Positions 8,529 to 17,638 are shown, counted from the stretch's first letter. The stretch: DNA of 64,000 nt from Collinsella sp. AF02-46-1 (GCF_003465825.1 NZ_QSBV01000014.1:5368-69367); one strand, 5' to 3'. Notes: generated from the letters alone by a model not told the origin. Program-made: numbers and translations.

Positions 8529-8906
8529 TTAGCGGCCGCTAAACAGACGGCCGAAGAAGTTAACGATACCGTTCTCGCCGTCGCGAATCTGGCCGATCAC
8601 GGCGCCGATCAGCACAAAGAATGCGATGACGAGCGTGTCCCACAGGCCCAACGTAAGTACCAGCACGGCGAGGATAAAGCCTGCCACGGCGCCGAGCGTA
8701 GTGTTGGGGTGGCGCACGGCGTAGCTCCAGATAGCAGCGCCCGTACCTTTGATGAGACCCATGGCCTCGTCAAAGTCGTTGGCGGCGCTGTCGTGCTGCT
8801 CGCCGGCCTCGGGCTTGGTGTCGGCGGACTCGCCTGCCGGCATAGCGTTCTGATCGATCGTCAGGCGCGGCGTGCGGGCGGTCTTGTCTTGGTTGGTATC
8901 ACTCAC
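8529..8906 (-). CDS. DUF2273 family small membrane protein
   Basis: A 125-residue protein with a polar N-terminal half and a C-terminal DUF2273-like part: two closely spaced membrane helices, then GQIRDGENGIVNFFGRLFSGR. GTG start at 8906: GGAGG lies 6 nt upstream, and the start overlaps the AmaP stop codon by 8 bp, which indicates translational coupling. The longer ATG frame to 9113 is antisense-like and rejected. DUF2273 proteins usually sit between amaP and asp23 genes, as here, and are thought to belong to the same envelope-stress membrane complex. Confidence 0.82.
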   Translation of the reverse strand: MSDTNQDKTARTPRLTIDQNAMPAGESADTKPEAGEQHDSAANDFDEAMGLIKGTGAAIWSYAVRHPNTTLGAVAGFILAVLVLTLGLWDTLVIAFFVLIGAVIGQIRDGENGIVNFFGRLFSGR

Positions 8907-9444
8907 CGGAAACCTCCACGGTCTGGACGGTAGTCTTGGACGGCAAAAAGCGAACGCGCGCAGTCGTGCCCGGCGTACCGAGCATGGTGTCGCAGGCCTC
9001 CTCGATACGCTGCTGCATCGCGGTTGCAAGGGAAGCCACATCGTGATCGACGAGTGCGATGGCGTCGACCTTAAAACGGACGTGCGACTCGTCGGAGCCC
9101 TGGACGCGCGCATCGATATGCTCGACCATCACGCGGTCGTCGCGCTCAGCCGCAGCACGGGCGCACGAGGAAAGCGCTGCGAGCGTGACCTCGATATTGC
9201 GCTCCCCCGCCGGATGCACGCAGGACGGCTCGCGACGCGCGAACATCAAGCGGAAAAAACCGATGAGCACGCCAAGCGCCACGATGGCGGCGCACACCGT
9301 AACGACGACGCGAGGCATGGTGTCACGCAATAGCAGCATAAAGCGATACGTATACGGTCCCCAGAACTGGCAGACAAGCGTACCCAGCGCCACGATGGCG
9401 GCGGCAAGATACACGATCGCTAGGGCTCGTTTGAGTACGCGCAC
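8899..9444 (-). CDS. amaP: AmaP-like alkaline shock response membrane anchor protein
   Basis: A 181-residue membrane protein with two N-terminal transmembrane helices (residues about 5-25 and 45-65) followed by a cytoplasmic domain typical of AmaP, which anchors Asp23 to the membrane. The GTG at 9444 is chosen because GAAGGGAG lies 5 nt upstream. ATGs at 9495 and 9492 and the far start at 9573 have no ribosome site, and 9573 would start inside the upstream terminator region. A TATAAT hexamer at 9493-9498 (minus strand) would place a promoter just before this start. It overlaps DUF2273 by 8 bp; Asp23 follows. Confidence 0.8.
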   Translation of the reverse strand: MRVLKRALAIVYLAAAIVALGTLVCQFWGPYTYRFMLLLRDTMPRVVVTVCAAIVALGVLIGFFRLMFARREPSCVHPAGERNIEVTLAALSSCARAAAERDDRVMVEHIDARVQGSDESHVRFKVDAIALVDHDVASLATAMQQRIEEACDTMLGTPGTTARVRFLPSKTTVQTVEVSGE

Positions 9445-9492
9445 GCGCGCTCCCTTCAGGTTTCGGTCCACAGAATGCAAAACGATTCGCAT

Positions 9493-9498
9493 CATTAT
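9493..9498 (-). promoter_or_regulatory. Possible -10 element of the amaP-DUF2273-asp23 operon
   Basis: TATAAT on the minus strand, directly after the U-run of the yebC terminator and about 50 bp before the chosen amaP start. No good -35 hexamer is visible because the terminator stem occupies that place. Confidence 0.4.
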
Positions 9499-9502
9499 AA
9501 AA

Positions 9503-9540
9503 GAGCCGGGTCCGGTGCCATACGCACGCGGATCCGGCTC
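9503..9540 (-). terminator. Terminator of yebC
   Basis: A 12-bp stem with one mismatch (GAGCCGGATCCG on the minus strand) followed by TTTTATAAT, about 70 bp after the YebC stop codon. Confidence 0.8.
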
Positions 9541-9609
9541 ATCTATTCCACGAGGCTTGCATGCTCGCTTCATTATGCCCAGATATGCACGGCTTAACCC
9601 GTGCAGGCG

Positions 9610-10416
9610 CTACTCCTCCTCGAGGGCAGCGATGACCTCGTCGGTCATGTCCATGGTGCTGTAGACGTCCTGGACGTCGTCGAGCTCCTCGAGACGGTCG
9701 ATGAGGCGCTGAACCTTCTTGGCGTCGGTACCGGAGACCTCGGTCGGGGTGGTCGGAACCATGGTGGTCTCGGAACCCTTGACCTGGACGCCCTGCTCCT
9801 CGAGTGCCTTGGAGACAGCCATGACGTCGTTAGCAGCGGTCCAGACGATCCACTCCTCGCCGGCGTCCTCGTAGTCCTCGCCACCGGCCTCGGCGATGGC
9901 CATCATGAACTCATCCTCGTCACCGGCAGCACCGTTGGCGATCATGGTCTCCTTCTTGGCGTTCTCGTCCAGGATCTCCTTGGCGACGACGATCTGGCCC
10001 TTGCGCTCAAACTGGAAGGCGACGGAGCCGGAGGTGCCCAAGTTGCCACCAGCGTGGGAGAAGGCGGAACGGACATCGGCGGCAGTACGGTTGCGGTTGT
10101 CGGTCAGGCAGTCAACATAGACGGCGACACCGGCGGGACCATAGCCCTCGTACACGATGTTCTCGTAGACGGCGGCATCGGCACCCGAACCAAAGGCCTT
10201 GTCGATAGCGGACTTGATCTTGTCCTTGGGCATGGACTGAGCCTTGGCCTTAGCAACGGCAGCGGCGAGGCTGGCGTTGTTCTCGGGCAGCGGGTCACCG
10301 CCGAGACGGGCAGCAACGGTGATGTTGCGGCTCAGCTTGGAGAAGAGGGCGGAACGCTTGGCGTCCTGCGCGCCCTTACGATGCTTGGTTGTGGCCCACT
10401 TAGAGTGTCCGGACAT
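9610..10416 (-). CDS. yebC: YebC/PmpR family protein (TACO1-like)
   Basis: Member of the highly conserved YebC/TACO1 family, described as DNA-binding regulators and more recently as ribosome-associated factors that help translate difficult stretches. The N-terminus MSGHSKWATTKHRKGAQDAK and the internal YEGYGPAGVAVYV are diagnostic. At 268 residues it is slightly longer than the usual 240-250, owing to an acidic insertion (AGDEDEFMMAIAEAGGEDY) and an acidic C-terminus. AGGAGAC precedes the ATG. In many bacteria yebC neighbours ruvC; no ruv genes are visible here. Confidence 0.95.
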   Translation of the reverse strand: MSGHSKWATTKHRKGAQDAKRSALFSKLSRNITVAARLGGDPLPENNASLAAAVAKAKAQSMPKDKIKSAIDKAFGSGADAAVYENIVYEGYGPAGVAVYVDCLTDNRNRTAADVRSAFSHAGGNLGTSGSVAFQFERKGQIVVAKEILDENAKKETMIANGAAGDEDEFMMAIAEAGGEDYEDAGEEWIVWTAANDVMAVSKALEEQGVQVKGSETTMVPTTPTEVSGTDAKKVQRLIDRLEELDDVQDVYSTMDMTDEVIAALEEE

Positions 10417-10546
10417 ACGTGTCTCCTATCGGTTTTGACCTAAAGCCCAGCGCAGATGCTCGGGCAATATAAACAAACGTCGTTATGATATACCTACTGG
10501 CCTGCGAGATAAACCCCAAAATGAAGGCGTCGTGATGATGCCATCC

Positions 10547-10581
10547 TTTGGTGCAAAGCAACCTGTCCCCTTTGCACCAAA
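10547..10581 (-). repeat. Stop-codon hairpin element, copy 2 (different stem)
   Basis: A perfect 12-bp stem (TTTGGTGCAAAG with CTTTGCACCAAA) and an 11-nt loop CAACCTGTCCC, which reads GGGACAGG on the minus strand. It ends one base before the TAA stop codon (10582-10584) of the DUF6020 gene. The stem differs from that of copy 1, while the loop is the family's usual one. Confidence 0.85.
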
Positions 10582-12765
10582 TTAGGACCAGAGAAGGTCG
10601 CTGCGAGTGATGGTGGCACCGATGGCAAAGGGCATGCAGGCGATAACCGGATACAGGTAGCGCATATAGGTCGAACCGTTGCAGGGACCGATCAGACACA
10701 CGGCGAGCACGCCCAGCAGCGGCACCCAAATGGCCAGCCCGCGCCACGAATGGCGGCGCAACAGGTAGACCACCACGGCGATCATAATCCACACATAGGT
10801 GGCCGAGCTCATGGTGAGCGAGATAAACGGAATGCGCTGCACCGCCACGCGATACAGGTTGATCAGGTGGTCGCACCAGCGCACAACCTTGCTATCGACC
10901 GGATGGAAGTCAAAGTACTTGAGGTTATCGGGCTTCGCCATAATCTCGGCACTGCGCGCCGTGCTGTAGACCCACGCATCGCGGGCACTCGGATAAAAGT
11001 AGCCGTAGTAGTTATTGATGAGCGCCGAGATGTAGCACTCGGGATCCTTTTTGAACATCTGCGCCCAGACCTCAAAATAGGCCTTGATGTCCTCCTGCGA
11101 GGCGTACTCGTTAAAGCAATTTTTGACGGCGTCCGACTTATCCGGGTTGTAGCGGCGGCCCAGATTGTCGTACTTGAGCACACGGTCGATCACGGCACGC
11201 TCATCGTCGGTCACCAAGCCGTCGCAAGGAGCCTCCACGATAGTACCGTCCTCCTTAACCGTAGGGTTGACACCCGAGTTGAGGCCGTCGTGCTTTTGGA
11301 CGAAACGAGCCGTCTGCTGGAACGGAATCGAGAGGATTTCGCGCTTGGAACCAGGCGTGATATCGTGCGCCGGCATAAAGACCTTGGCGAAGTACATATT
11401 AGAGGCAAGGCAGAGAGCAAGCACCGCAAGAACTCCCACCCAGCGGAAACGCGGGATGGCGCCCGAAGGCGCAGCACCAGCCTGCTTGACTGCGCGACGA
11501 GCCGCATGCGCGTCCCATGCGCAAAACGCCGCCGCGATTACGCATGCCGCCAGGGGAAACACCAGGCCGCCGTTGCGCAGAAACGTGGAACCCATGGCGC
11601 CCAGAGCGAGCAGCAGCCAGTCGTGGCGCGCAAAGAGCACGGGCCTCTGTTCGCCCGCACGCTCGGCATTGGCATCGCGACGGGGCAGGCCGCAGGCCAC
11701 GAGCTTCACGGTCTGCACCAACAGCACCAAAAACGCGTCGGCAAACAGCACATCTTTGGTAAGCAGGGCCGCGTAGTTGGAGAACATGGGCATAAACACA
11801 AAGAACAGCAAAATCACGCCGCGGACCGGCAGGCTCACGCCCAGTTTGCGCAGCGACGAGATGGAATAGGCCATGCAGGCGGCCGTAATGACGAACTGAG
11901 CGCAGGTGTAGATGGCAAGACCTGCGTTGGCGCTGTTGAACAGTGAAAGCCCCAGCTGGACGCACGAACCGATGATAGCCGTGTGCGCCACGGGGTGATG
12001 TCCGTTGAGCAACACATTGGGATTGAGCAGACGCAGGTAGTCACTCGTGCCGTTGGGGTAGTTGAACCACTGGCGAATCTGCGCACCCGTATCTCCCATA
12101 AAAAGGCCGGGCAGCGAAGCGATAAGCGTGGGCGCCCAGGCAATCACAAGCACCAGGAAGGGCCCGGCAAAGGGATGGACCGAGAGCACGGCGTGAGCCA
12201 CACGCCATACGCGGCCAAAGTGCGCTTCGGAAAACGGAATGCGCCGAGAGCTCAGCCAATCTAGACACTCAAAAGCCAGGTAGAAGGCAACGACCGCCAA
12301 GAGCATCCAGCCCGCACCGCCTATCCAGGCGCAGATGATGCGGGCCTTGTCGCCGAGCACAATCTCGGCAGAATCGGTGAGGTCGTAGCTGCGGCCAAAC
12401 ACCATGCAGACGGCAAAGAACAGCGACGGAAGGATCACCGAAGGACGCCAAGCATCGCCGCGGCCAAAGAATACGTAGCGAAACGGCAGCGTGAGCAGGC
12501 AGGCAAGCGCAAGCAGCATGACCGCGTCGGTATGGCCGGCAAACGAGAGGAGCACCTCGTAGCACACGTACAGCATGCCCGAGGCTTTGGGGTCAATCGC
12601 CAAGACTGCGTTGCTCGACACCGGGGCGGGATCGATGGAAAACGCCGTGGTCGCCAACAGCGCGAGCAGAAATGCGATGAGCGTCTGCTTGGCGGGGTAG
12701 CGCTTAAACCAGACGATGCGGGCAGCGTCGCGCGCAGCCGTTGTGGAGAGGTCGGAATCCTTCAC
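10582..12765 (-). CDS. DUF6020 family multi-pass membrane protein
   Basis: A 727-residue integral membrane protein with about a dozen hydrophobic segments and a soluble C-terminal loop near residues 480-620 (NSGVNPTVKEDG to VDSKVVRWCDHL). It resembles DUF6020, a family common in Coriobacteriia and bifidobacteria whose topology recalls the polyprenyl-phosphate-dependent GT-C glycosyltransferases. LFMGDTGAQIRQWFNYP and NGHHPVAHT lie in the part where GT-C enzymes keep catalytic acidic residues. A role in cell-surface glycan or teichoic-acid-like decoration is possible but unproven. The ATG at 12765 has no strong ribosome site. The stop codon adjoins a hairpin element. Confidence 0.8.
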   Translation of the reverse strand: MKDSDLSTTAARDAARIVWFKRYPAKQTLIAFLLALLATTAFSIDPAPVSSNAVLAIDPKASGMLYVCYEVLLSFAGHTDAVMLLALACLLTLPFRYVFFGRGDAWRPSVILPSLFFAVCMVFGRSYDLTDSAEIVLGDKARIICAWIGGAGWMLLAVVAFYLAFECLDWLSSRRIPFSEAHFGRVWRVAHAVLSVHPFAGPFLVLVIAWAPTLIASLPGLFMGDTGAQIRQWFNYPNGTSDYLRLLNPNVLLNGHHPVAHTAIIGSCVQLGLSLFNSANAGLAIYTCAQFVITAACMAYSISSLRKLGVSLPVRGVILLFFVFMPMFSNYAALLTKDVLFADAFLVLLVQTVKLVACGLPRRDANAERAGEQRPVLFARHDWLLLALGAMGSTFLRNGGLVFPLAACVIAAAFCAWDAHAARRAVKQAGAAPSGAIPRFRWVGVLAVLALCLASNMYFAKVFMPAHDITPGSKREILSIPFQQTARFVQKHDGLNSGVNPTVKEDGTIVEAPCDGLVTDDERAVIDRVLKYDNLGRRYNPDKSDAVKNCFNEYASQEDIKAYFEVWAQMFKKDPECYISALINNYYGYFYPSARDAWVYSTARSAEIMAKPDNLKYFDFHPVDSKVVRWCDHLINLYRVAVQRIPFISLTMSSATYVWIMIAVVVYLLRRHSWRGLAIWVPLLGVLAVCLIGPCNGSTYMRYLYPVIACMPFAIGATITRSDLLWS

Positions 12766-12804
12766 AGTCCGAAAGCCTTTCTAGAAACCTATCAAACTCG
12801 GCAA

Positions 12805-12841
12805 AACCACCACAAAGGTGCCTGTCCCCTTTGTGGTGGTT
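12805..12841 (-). repeat. Stop-codon hairpin element, copy 3 (third stem)
   Basis: A perfect 13-bp stem (AACCACCACAAAG with CTTTGTGGTGGTT) and loop GTGCCTGTCCC. On the minus strand the stem starts within the lgt stop codon (12840-12842), the loop reads GGGACAGG, and TTTTGCC follows. It looks able to act as an intrinsic terminator for lgt. Confidence 0.85.
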
Positions 12842-13661
12842 AGGCGTCGAGGTAGATGCGCTGGGGGCGATTGCGGTGTCGGGCGAAGATGATGAGCACC
12901 AGGCCGGCAATCACGAGCGGCAAACTCAGCAGCTGGCCCATGGTGATAACGCCTCCCAGCAGATAGCCCAGCTGGGCATCGGGCACGCGCACAAACTCAA
13001 TCAAAAAGCGAACGATGCCGTAGCCCATCACAAAGACGCCCATAAACGTACCCTGGGGCAGCAGCGGTTTTTTGCGACTGAGCACCTGCAGGATGCAGAA
13101 GAGCACAATGCCCTCAAGAAACGCCTCGTAGAGCTGGGAGGGATGGCGCGGCATATTGCCCGCGGTGCCGCCAAAGACCACACCCCAGGGCAGATCGGTC
13201 GGCTTACCCCACAGCTCACCGTTTACGAAGTTGGCGCAGCGTCCCAGGCACAGCGCCAGCGGAGCGCCGATAACGGCAAGGTCGGCGATGGTCCAGGCGT
13301 CGAGCTTATACATGCGACACACGATGATGCCGCCCAAGATGCCGCCGACCAGGCCACCGTGGAAGCTCATGCCGCCCTCGTTGGTGGCAAAGATCTCGAG
13401 CGGGTGGGTCCAATAGTAGCCATCGCCGTAAAAGACGACGTAAAACAGGCGCGCGCCGATGATGAGGCCAAAGACCGCGCCGACCACGACGCTCGTCAGG
13501 TCATCAATCGTAATGTCGAAGCCCCAACGACGCTGTGTGCGGTACATAACGACCGCCGTGAGCAGGGCGCCGACCACGTAGGCCAGGCCGTACCAGTAGA
13601 TAATGATGGGGCCCGCCGAGATAGCGACGGGATCAAGCATATGGTAGAGGTCGTTGAGCAT
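12840..13661 (-). CDS. lgt: Prolipoprotein diacylglyceryl transferase
   Basis: Membrane enzyme that moves diacylglyceryl from phosphatidylglycerol to the lipobox cysteine of prolipoproteins, the first step of lipoprotein maturation. Family signatures are present: MSFHGGLVGGILGG, the GRCANFVNGELWG core with its essential Arg and Asn, and RHPSQLYEA. Seven hydrophobic helices; 273 residues, normal length. The start at 13661 is preferred because GGGGG lies 6 nt upstream; the frame extends to 13688 without a ribosome site. It likely serves lipoproteins such as the ABC binding protein at 37539. Confidence 0.95.
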   Translation of the reverse strand: MLNDLYHMLDPVAISAGPIIIYWYGLAYVVGALLTAVVMYRTQRRWGFDITIDDLTSVVVGAVFGLIIGARLFYVVFYGDGYYWTHPLEIFATNEGGMSFHGGLVGGILGGIIVCRMYKLDAWTIADLAVIGAPLALCLGRCANFVNGELWGKPTDLPWGVVFGGTAGNMPRHPSQLYEAFLEGIVLFCILQVLSRKKPLLPQGTFMGVFVMGYGIVRFLIEFVRVPDAQLGYLLGGVITMGQLLSLPLVIAGLVLIIFARHRNRPQRIYLDA

Positions 13662-13688
13662 ATCGATCCCCCTGCTCCCTACATACAA

Positions 13689-13721
13689 ATGCGGCCGCGG
13701 GCCTTACGCTCGCAGCCGCAT
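13689..13721 (-). terminator. Possible terminator of the NifU-domain gene
   Basis: A 7-bp ATGCGGC/GCCGCAT stem just upstream of lgt on the minus strand, followed by TTTGTATG. The stem is short and the tail weak. Confidence 0.4.
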
Positions 13722-13770
13722 ATTTGGACGTAACGTCTATGCGGAGCGTACCGTCCGCAGCTTTCGCATC

Positions 13771-14049
13771 TTAGAACGGCGCGTACTCGTCGTACAGGTC
13801 CTCGGCCTCGCCGGAAGCATTGACCTGCTCAACGCGGGTAACGCCGGGCACATGCTCCTTCAGGATGCGCTCGATACCCATGGAAAGGGTTAGCGAGCTC
13901 ATGGGGCAGCCGGCGCAGGCGCCCTGCAGCTCCAGCTTGACAACACCCTCGTCGTCGACGCCCACATACTCCATATCGCCGCCATCGGCCTGCAGGTTGG
14001 GGCGAATCTCTTCAAGAACCTTCTTAAGCAGCTCTTCGTTAACAGCCAC
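13771..14049 (-). CDS. NifU C-terminal domain iron-sulfur protein
   Basis: A stand-alone 92-residue NifU C-terminal domain, of the type (Nfu) that binds and hands over Fe-S clusters to apo-proteins. The cluster-binding motif CAGCPMSS is present at residues about 44-51, after the typical LQADGGDMEYVGVDDEG segment. AAAGGAG precedes the ATG. No suf or isc genes are in the window. It probably supplies cellular Fe-S enzymes such as the radical SAM protein and the dehydratase activase seen here; that link is inference. Confidence 0.92.
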   Translation of the reverse strand: MAVNEELLKKVLEEIRPNLQADGGDMEYVGVDDEGVVKLELQGACAGCPMSSLTLSMGIERILKEHVPGVTRVEQVNASGEAEDLYDEYAPF

Positions 14050-14219
14050 AGGGGCTCCTTTCTCACAATAACGCGGGCACGCCCGCGGACAGGGGCTATG
14101 TTACTACAGCCATGTACCCGCTTAGGCGCCAGCCATGCGTGCGGACACGACTTTCACGAGCAGTCAATTTGGGACGGGTCTCTTTTGGCTGTTTTGCCGC
14201 CAGCTGGCGTTGGCACGCG

Positions 14220-14744
14220 CTACTGCTGAGTCTGCTCCCCGGTACCAATCTGGACATCGACGATGACCTGGCGGTAGCTGATGCCGCAGGAGTCGAGAAT
14301 GCGGCGGCTGATACGGCCGTCATCGGTGTCGGCATACTTATTGTCCAGGTAGACGACCTCGCCCACGCCCACCTGCGCCAGGATCTTGGCGCAGTCGTGG
14401 CACGGGAACAGCGTGACGTAGACCGTGGAACCCTCGAGGTCCTTGAGCGAGCCACGGTAGTTGAGCACGGCGTTGGCCTCGGCATGGACCACGTAGTTGT
14501 GCTTGTCCTGCAGCGGGTCATCGCTCGTTCCCCACGGGAAAAAGTCATCGTTGAGCGCCGAGGGCGTGCCGTTGTAACCCACCGAAAGGATGCGGTGGTT
14601 GGTGCTGGCGATGCACGCGCCCACCTGCGTGTTGGGATCCTTACTGCGGCGCTGCGCGGCGATGGCCACGCTCATAAAGAACTCGTCCCAGCTAATAACG
14701 TCGCGGCGCTTGCCCGACGCGGTTTGATGAAGATCGTCCGACAT
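14220..14744 (-). CDS. Deoxycytidylate (dCMP) deaminase family protein
   Basis: Zinc-dependent cytidine/deoxycytidylate deaminase converting dCMP to dUMP for thymidylate synthesis. Zinc ligands and the catalytic Glu are visible: HAEANAV near residue 85 and PCHDC near 110. VGYNGTPS is typical of dCMP deaminases of the ComEB type. The start at 14744 has GGAGG 8 nt upstream and gives 174 residues; the longer frame to 14780 lacks a ribosome site. It lies 82 bp downstream of coaX, possibly co-transcribed. TACAAT at 14779-14784 (minus strand) could instead be its own -10 element. Confidence 0.92.
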   Translation of the reverse strand: MSDDLHQTASGKRRDVISWDEFFMSVAIAAQRRSKDPNTQVGACIASTNHRILSVGYNGTPSALNDDFFPWGTSDDPLQDKHNYVVHAEANAVLNYRGSLKDLEGSTVYVTLFPCHDCAKILAQVGVGEVVYLDNKYADTDDGRISRRILDSCGISYRQVIVDVQIGTGEQTQQ

Positions 14745-14826
14745 GGCAGACACCTCCGGAATCGCAATAGTTTGGCCCATTGTAGCAGGTGAAAGGTAGG
14801 GGCGCTTATCCCACCAGCCCCTCGCC

Positions 14827-15678
14827 CTACGCGCGGCGGGGCTTTTGGTTGATGCGGTAGAGCTCGGCGAGACCCCGCAACGTCAGCGCGTCGTCTACCG
14901 TCAGGCTATGGCCGACCAGCGCCGCAAGTGCCTCGGCATCGTCGCCGGTAATGACGATGGGCACATCGCCCTCCCCCGCGGCCTTGGTCGCGCGCATCTC
15001 GGCAAGCACCATGTCGAGCATGCCGTCGATGCGGGCTACCTCGCCCAAAACCACACCCGAGCGCATGGCCTCACGCGTGTTGCGTCCGATGACGTGCGTT
15101 GGCGCCGAGGGCTCAACCTGGGGTAGGCGCGCTGCCGCCGCCGAGAGCGAACGGGCGCCGAGTGCCAGCCCCGGCGCGATAACGCCGCCGACAAAGGTAC
15201 CGTGCGCGTCGATGACCTCGATATTGGTCGTCGTGCCCAGGTCAATCACGATGCACGGCGAGCCGTAGACGGCGCGGGCTGCCACGGCATCGGCGATGCG
15301 GTCGGGGCCGATCTCGGCCGGATCGTCGTAGTGCACGGGTATGCCGGTCTTAAGTCCCGGCCCCACGGTGAGCACGCGCCCCGTGCAGGTGCGGGAAAGT
15401 GCCGCCTTCCACGGGCGCTCGAGCGCCGGGACCACGCAGCTCAGCACAGCAGCCGCGGGCACAAGCGCACCCGGCATGCCCGCATCGGCCGCCAGTGCGG
15501 CCATGACCTGCACGAGACGCATGCGCGCCTCGTCTGCTGTGATGCTCGACGGCGTGGTGATCTCGCACGTCGCAAGCGAACATTCCTGCGCCGCGGCCGA
15601 ATCCTCTGCAAACAGGCCAAAGCGAATGAACGTGTTGCCCACGTCGACCGTCAATATATATGCGCACCCATTAAGCAT
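14827..15678 (-). CDS. coaX: Type III pantothenate kinase
   Basis: Catalyses ATP-dependent phosphorylation of pantothenate, the first step of coenzyme A synthesis; type III enzymes are insensitive to CoA feedback. Motifs: TVDVGNTFIRFGLF at the N-terminus (phosphate binding), GPDRIADAVAA (pantothenate site), VIDLGTTTNIEVID and GGVIAPGL. 283 residues, slightly long for the family. AAAGGAG lies 8 nt before the ATG at 15678; the upstream extension to 15732 is rejected. Confidence 0.95.
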   Translation of the reverse strand: MLNGCAYILTVDVGNTFIRFGLFAEDSAAAQECSLATCEITTPSSITADEARMRLVQVMAALAADAGMPGALVPAAAVLSCVVPALERPWKAALSRTCTGRVLTVGPGLKTGIPVHYDDPAEIGPDRIADAVAARAVYGSPCIVIDLGTTTNIEVIDAHGTFVGGVIAPGLALGARSLSAAAARLPQVEPSAPTHVIGRNTREAMRSGVVLGEVARIDGMLDMVLAEMRATKAAGEGDVPIVITGDDAEALAALVGHSLTVDDALTLRGLAELYRINQKPRRA

Positions 15679-15726
15679 CGTCGGCGCTCCTTTCGTCTGC
15701 CCAGCAGTATATCGCCTACCTAAACC

Positions 15727-15744
15727 AGTCATCCCAAAATGACT
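15727..15744. promoter_or_regulatory. AGTCAT-N6-ATGACT dyad between coaX and the OPT gene
   Basis: An 18-bp perfect dyad upstream of both divergent genes, about 130 bp before the OPT start and 50 bp before coaX. TATACT at 15755-15760 could be a -10 element for the OPT gene. Candidate operator only. Confidence 0.35.
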
Positions 15745-15871
15745 AACTTGCGGCTATACTGGTGCGCGGTCGCGCGCGAGCTCACGCGGCGGCCCTTGGT
15801 AACCCGACTTCCCGCGCCGTATCCGTATCGGCGCTCCCGGGGGAAGCGGATATACGCAAAGGAGTTTTAAT

Positions 15872-17575
15872 ATGAGCAATCCCTCGAACCGCGCTTCGAT
15901 GCGCGGGCAACTCACGCTGCGCGGCGTCGTCATCGGCGTCCTCGGCTGCGTGATCATCACGGCAAGCTCGGCCTACACCGCCCTCAAGATGGGTGCACTC
16001 CCCTGGCCGATCGTCTTCGCTGCCGTCATCTCGCTGTTCTTCCTTAAGCTCATGGGCAACGCCAGCCTCAACGAGGCAAACGTCACCCACACCATCATGT
16101 CCGCAGGCGCCATGGTCGCCGGCGGTCTGGCATTTACCATTCCGGGCGCCTGGATGCTGGGCTATGCCGACCAGATCAGCTGGCTCGACATGTTTATCGT
16201 GGCACTCGCCGGCACTATCCTGGGTCTGCTGGCCACGGCGCTCATCCACCGTCACTTTATCGTGGACGCCGCGCTGGAGTTCCCCACCGGCAACGCCGCA
16301 GCTCAGACCCTGCGCGCCACCGAGGCAGGCGGCAAGACCGGCAAGCAGCTCTTTGGCTCCATGGCCATCGCCGGCATCTACAGCGTGCTGCGCGACGCTC
16401 TGGGCATTGTGCCCAGCATGTTGTGCACGCTCAACATCCCCGGCGTGACCTTTGCCATCTACAACTCGCCCATGTTGCTCTCCGTCGGCTTCCTCGTGGG
16501 CTTCGCCCCGGTCGCATTCTGGTTTGCCGGCGCGCTACTGGGCAATTTTGGCATCATTGTCGGCGGCACCGCTACCGGTCTGTTTGACGTTATGACCGCA
16601 CAAGGCATTGTTAAGTCCCTGGGTATGGGCCTTATGATGGGCTTTGGCGTCGCCGTCGTCCTCAAGGACATCCTGCCGCAGGTCGCCGGTATCGTCCGCG
16701 GCCTCGCCGCCGACAGCTCCACCGACACCGACGAGCAGTCGCTCATCTCGGGCTCCCTTAAGCTCGACGCCGGTATCATCGGCCTGGGCGCTGCCGCCAT
16801 CGCCGTGATCATCGCCATCGTGCTCGACCTTGGCCCCGTTCCGGCCGTCATCGTCACGCTGTTCACCTTTGTCACCACCATCATGAGCGCGCAGAGCTGC
16901 GGCCAGACGGGCATCGACCCCATGGAGATCTTCGGCCTCATCGTCATGCTCATCGTTGCCGCCTTCGCGCAGCTCGCTCAGGTCAAGCTGTTCTTTATCG
17001 CCGGCATCGTGGCCGTAGCGTGCGGCCTTGCGGGCGACGTCATGAACGACTTTAAGGCCGGCGCCGTGCTGGGCACCAACCCGCGCGCACAGTGGGTCGG
17101 CCAGGCCATCGGCGGCATCGTGGGCGCCCTGGTCGCTGCCGCCGTCATGGTCGCGCTCGTCACCGCCTATGGTCCGGACGCCTTTGGTCCCGACAAGAGT
17201 TTCGTTGCCGCACAGGCAAGCGTCGTCGCCACCATGGTCTCGGGCATCCCGAGTGTGCCGTGGTTCGCAGGCGGCTTTATCGCCGGTATCGTCATGTACT
17301 GGCTCGGCATTCCAGCCATGATGATCGGCCTGGGCGTGTACCTGCCGTTCTATATGTCGCTCACGGCCTTCTTGGGCTCCTGTGTCAAGCTCGCTTACGA
17401 CAAGTGGTCCGCCCACCGCGACGCCACCGCTGGTCTTTCGGACGAGGAGAAGGCTGCCAAGGACGCCGCCTTCCAGGAACAGGGCCTGGTCGTCGCCAGC
17501 GGCCTGCTGGGCGGCGAGTCCATCGTCGGCGTTATCCTGGCGTTTGTCTCCGTCGGTCTGAGCCTGCTGGGATAA
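15872..17575 (+). CDS. OPT family oligopeptide transporter
   Basis: Integral membrane transporter of the oligopeptide transporter family, which imports short peptides or metal-chelate compounds by proton symport. Family features: an N-terminal SSAYTALKMGALPWPIVFAA segment, EFPTGNAAAQTLRATEAG, and about 14 hydrophobic helices. At 567 residues it is near the short end for bacterial members. AAAGGAG precedes the ATG. A strong terminator follows. It stands alone and divergent from coaX. Substrate cannot be read from the sequence; the gene fits the peptide-based metabolism suggested by several peptidases in the window. Confidence 0.93.
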   Translation: MSNPSNRASMRGQLTLRGVVIGVLGCVIITASSAYTALKMGALPWPIVFAAVISLFFLKLMGNASLNEANVTHTIMSAGAMVAGGLAFTIPGAWMLGYADQISWLDMFIVALAGTILGLLATALIHRHFIVDAALEFPTGNAAAQTLRATEAGGKTGKQLFGSMAIAGIYSVLRDALGIVPSMLCTLNIPGVTFAIYNSPMLLSVGFLVGFAPVAFWFAGALLGNFGIIVGGTATGLFDVMTAQGIVKSLGMGLMMGFGVAVVLKDILPQVAGIVRGLAADSSTDTDEQSLISGSLKLDAGIIGLGAAAIAVIIAIVLDLGPVPAVIVTLFTFVTTIMSAQSCGQTGIDPMEIFGLIVMLIVAAFAQLAQVKLFFIAGIVAVACGLAGDVMNDFKAGAVLGTNPRAQWVGQAIGGIVGALVAAAVMVALVTAYGPDAFGPDKSFVAAQASVVATMVSGIPSVPWFAGGFIAGIVMYWLGIPAMMIGLGVYLPFYMSLTAFLGSCVKLAYDKWSAHRDATAGLSDEEKAAKDAAFQEQGLVVASGLLGGESIVGVILAFVSVGLSLLG

Positions 17576-17638
17576 GCTGAGCAGCTGTTCGCTCGTACTT
17601 TAGCGACAGCCCGGTCGCAATCATATTGCCTACGGCTT

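Noticed and set aside
10750..11946. 398-codon plus-strand frame
   Set aside because: Antisense of the DUF6020 membrane protein gene.
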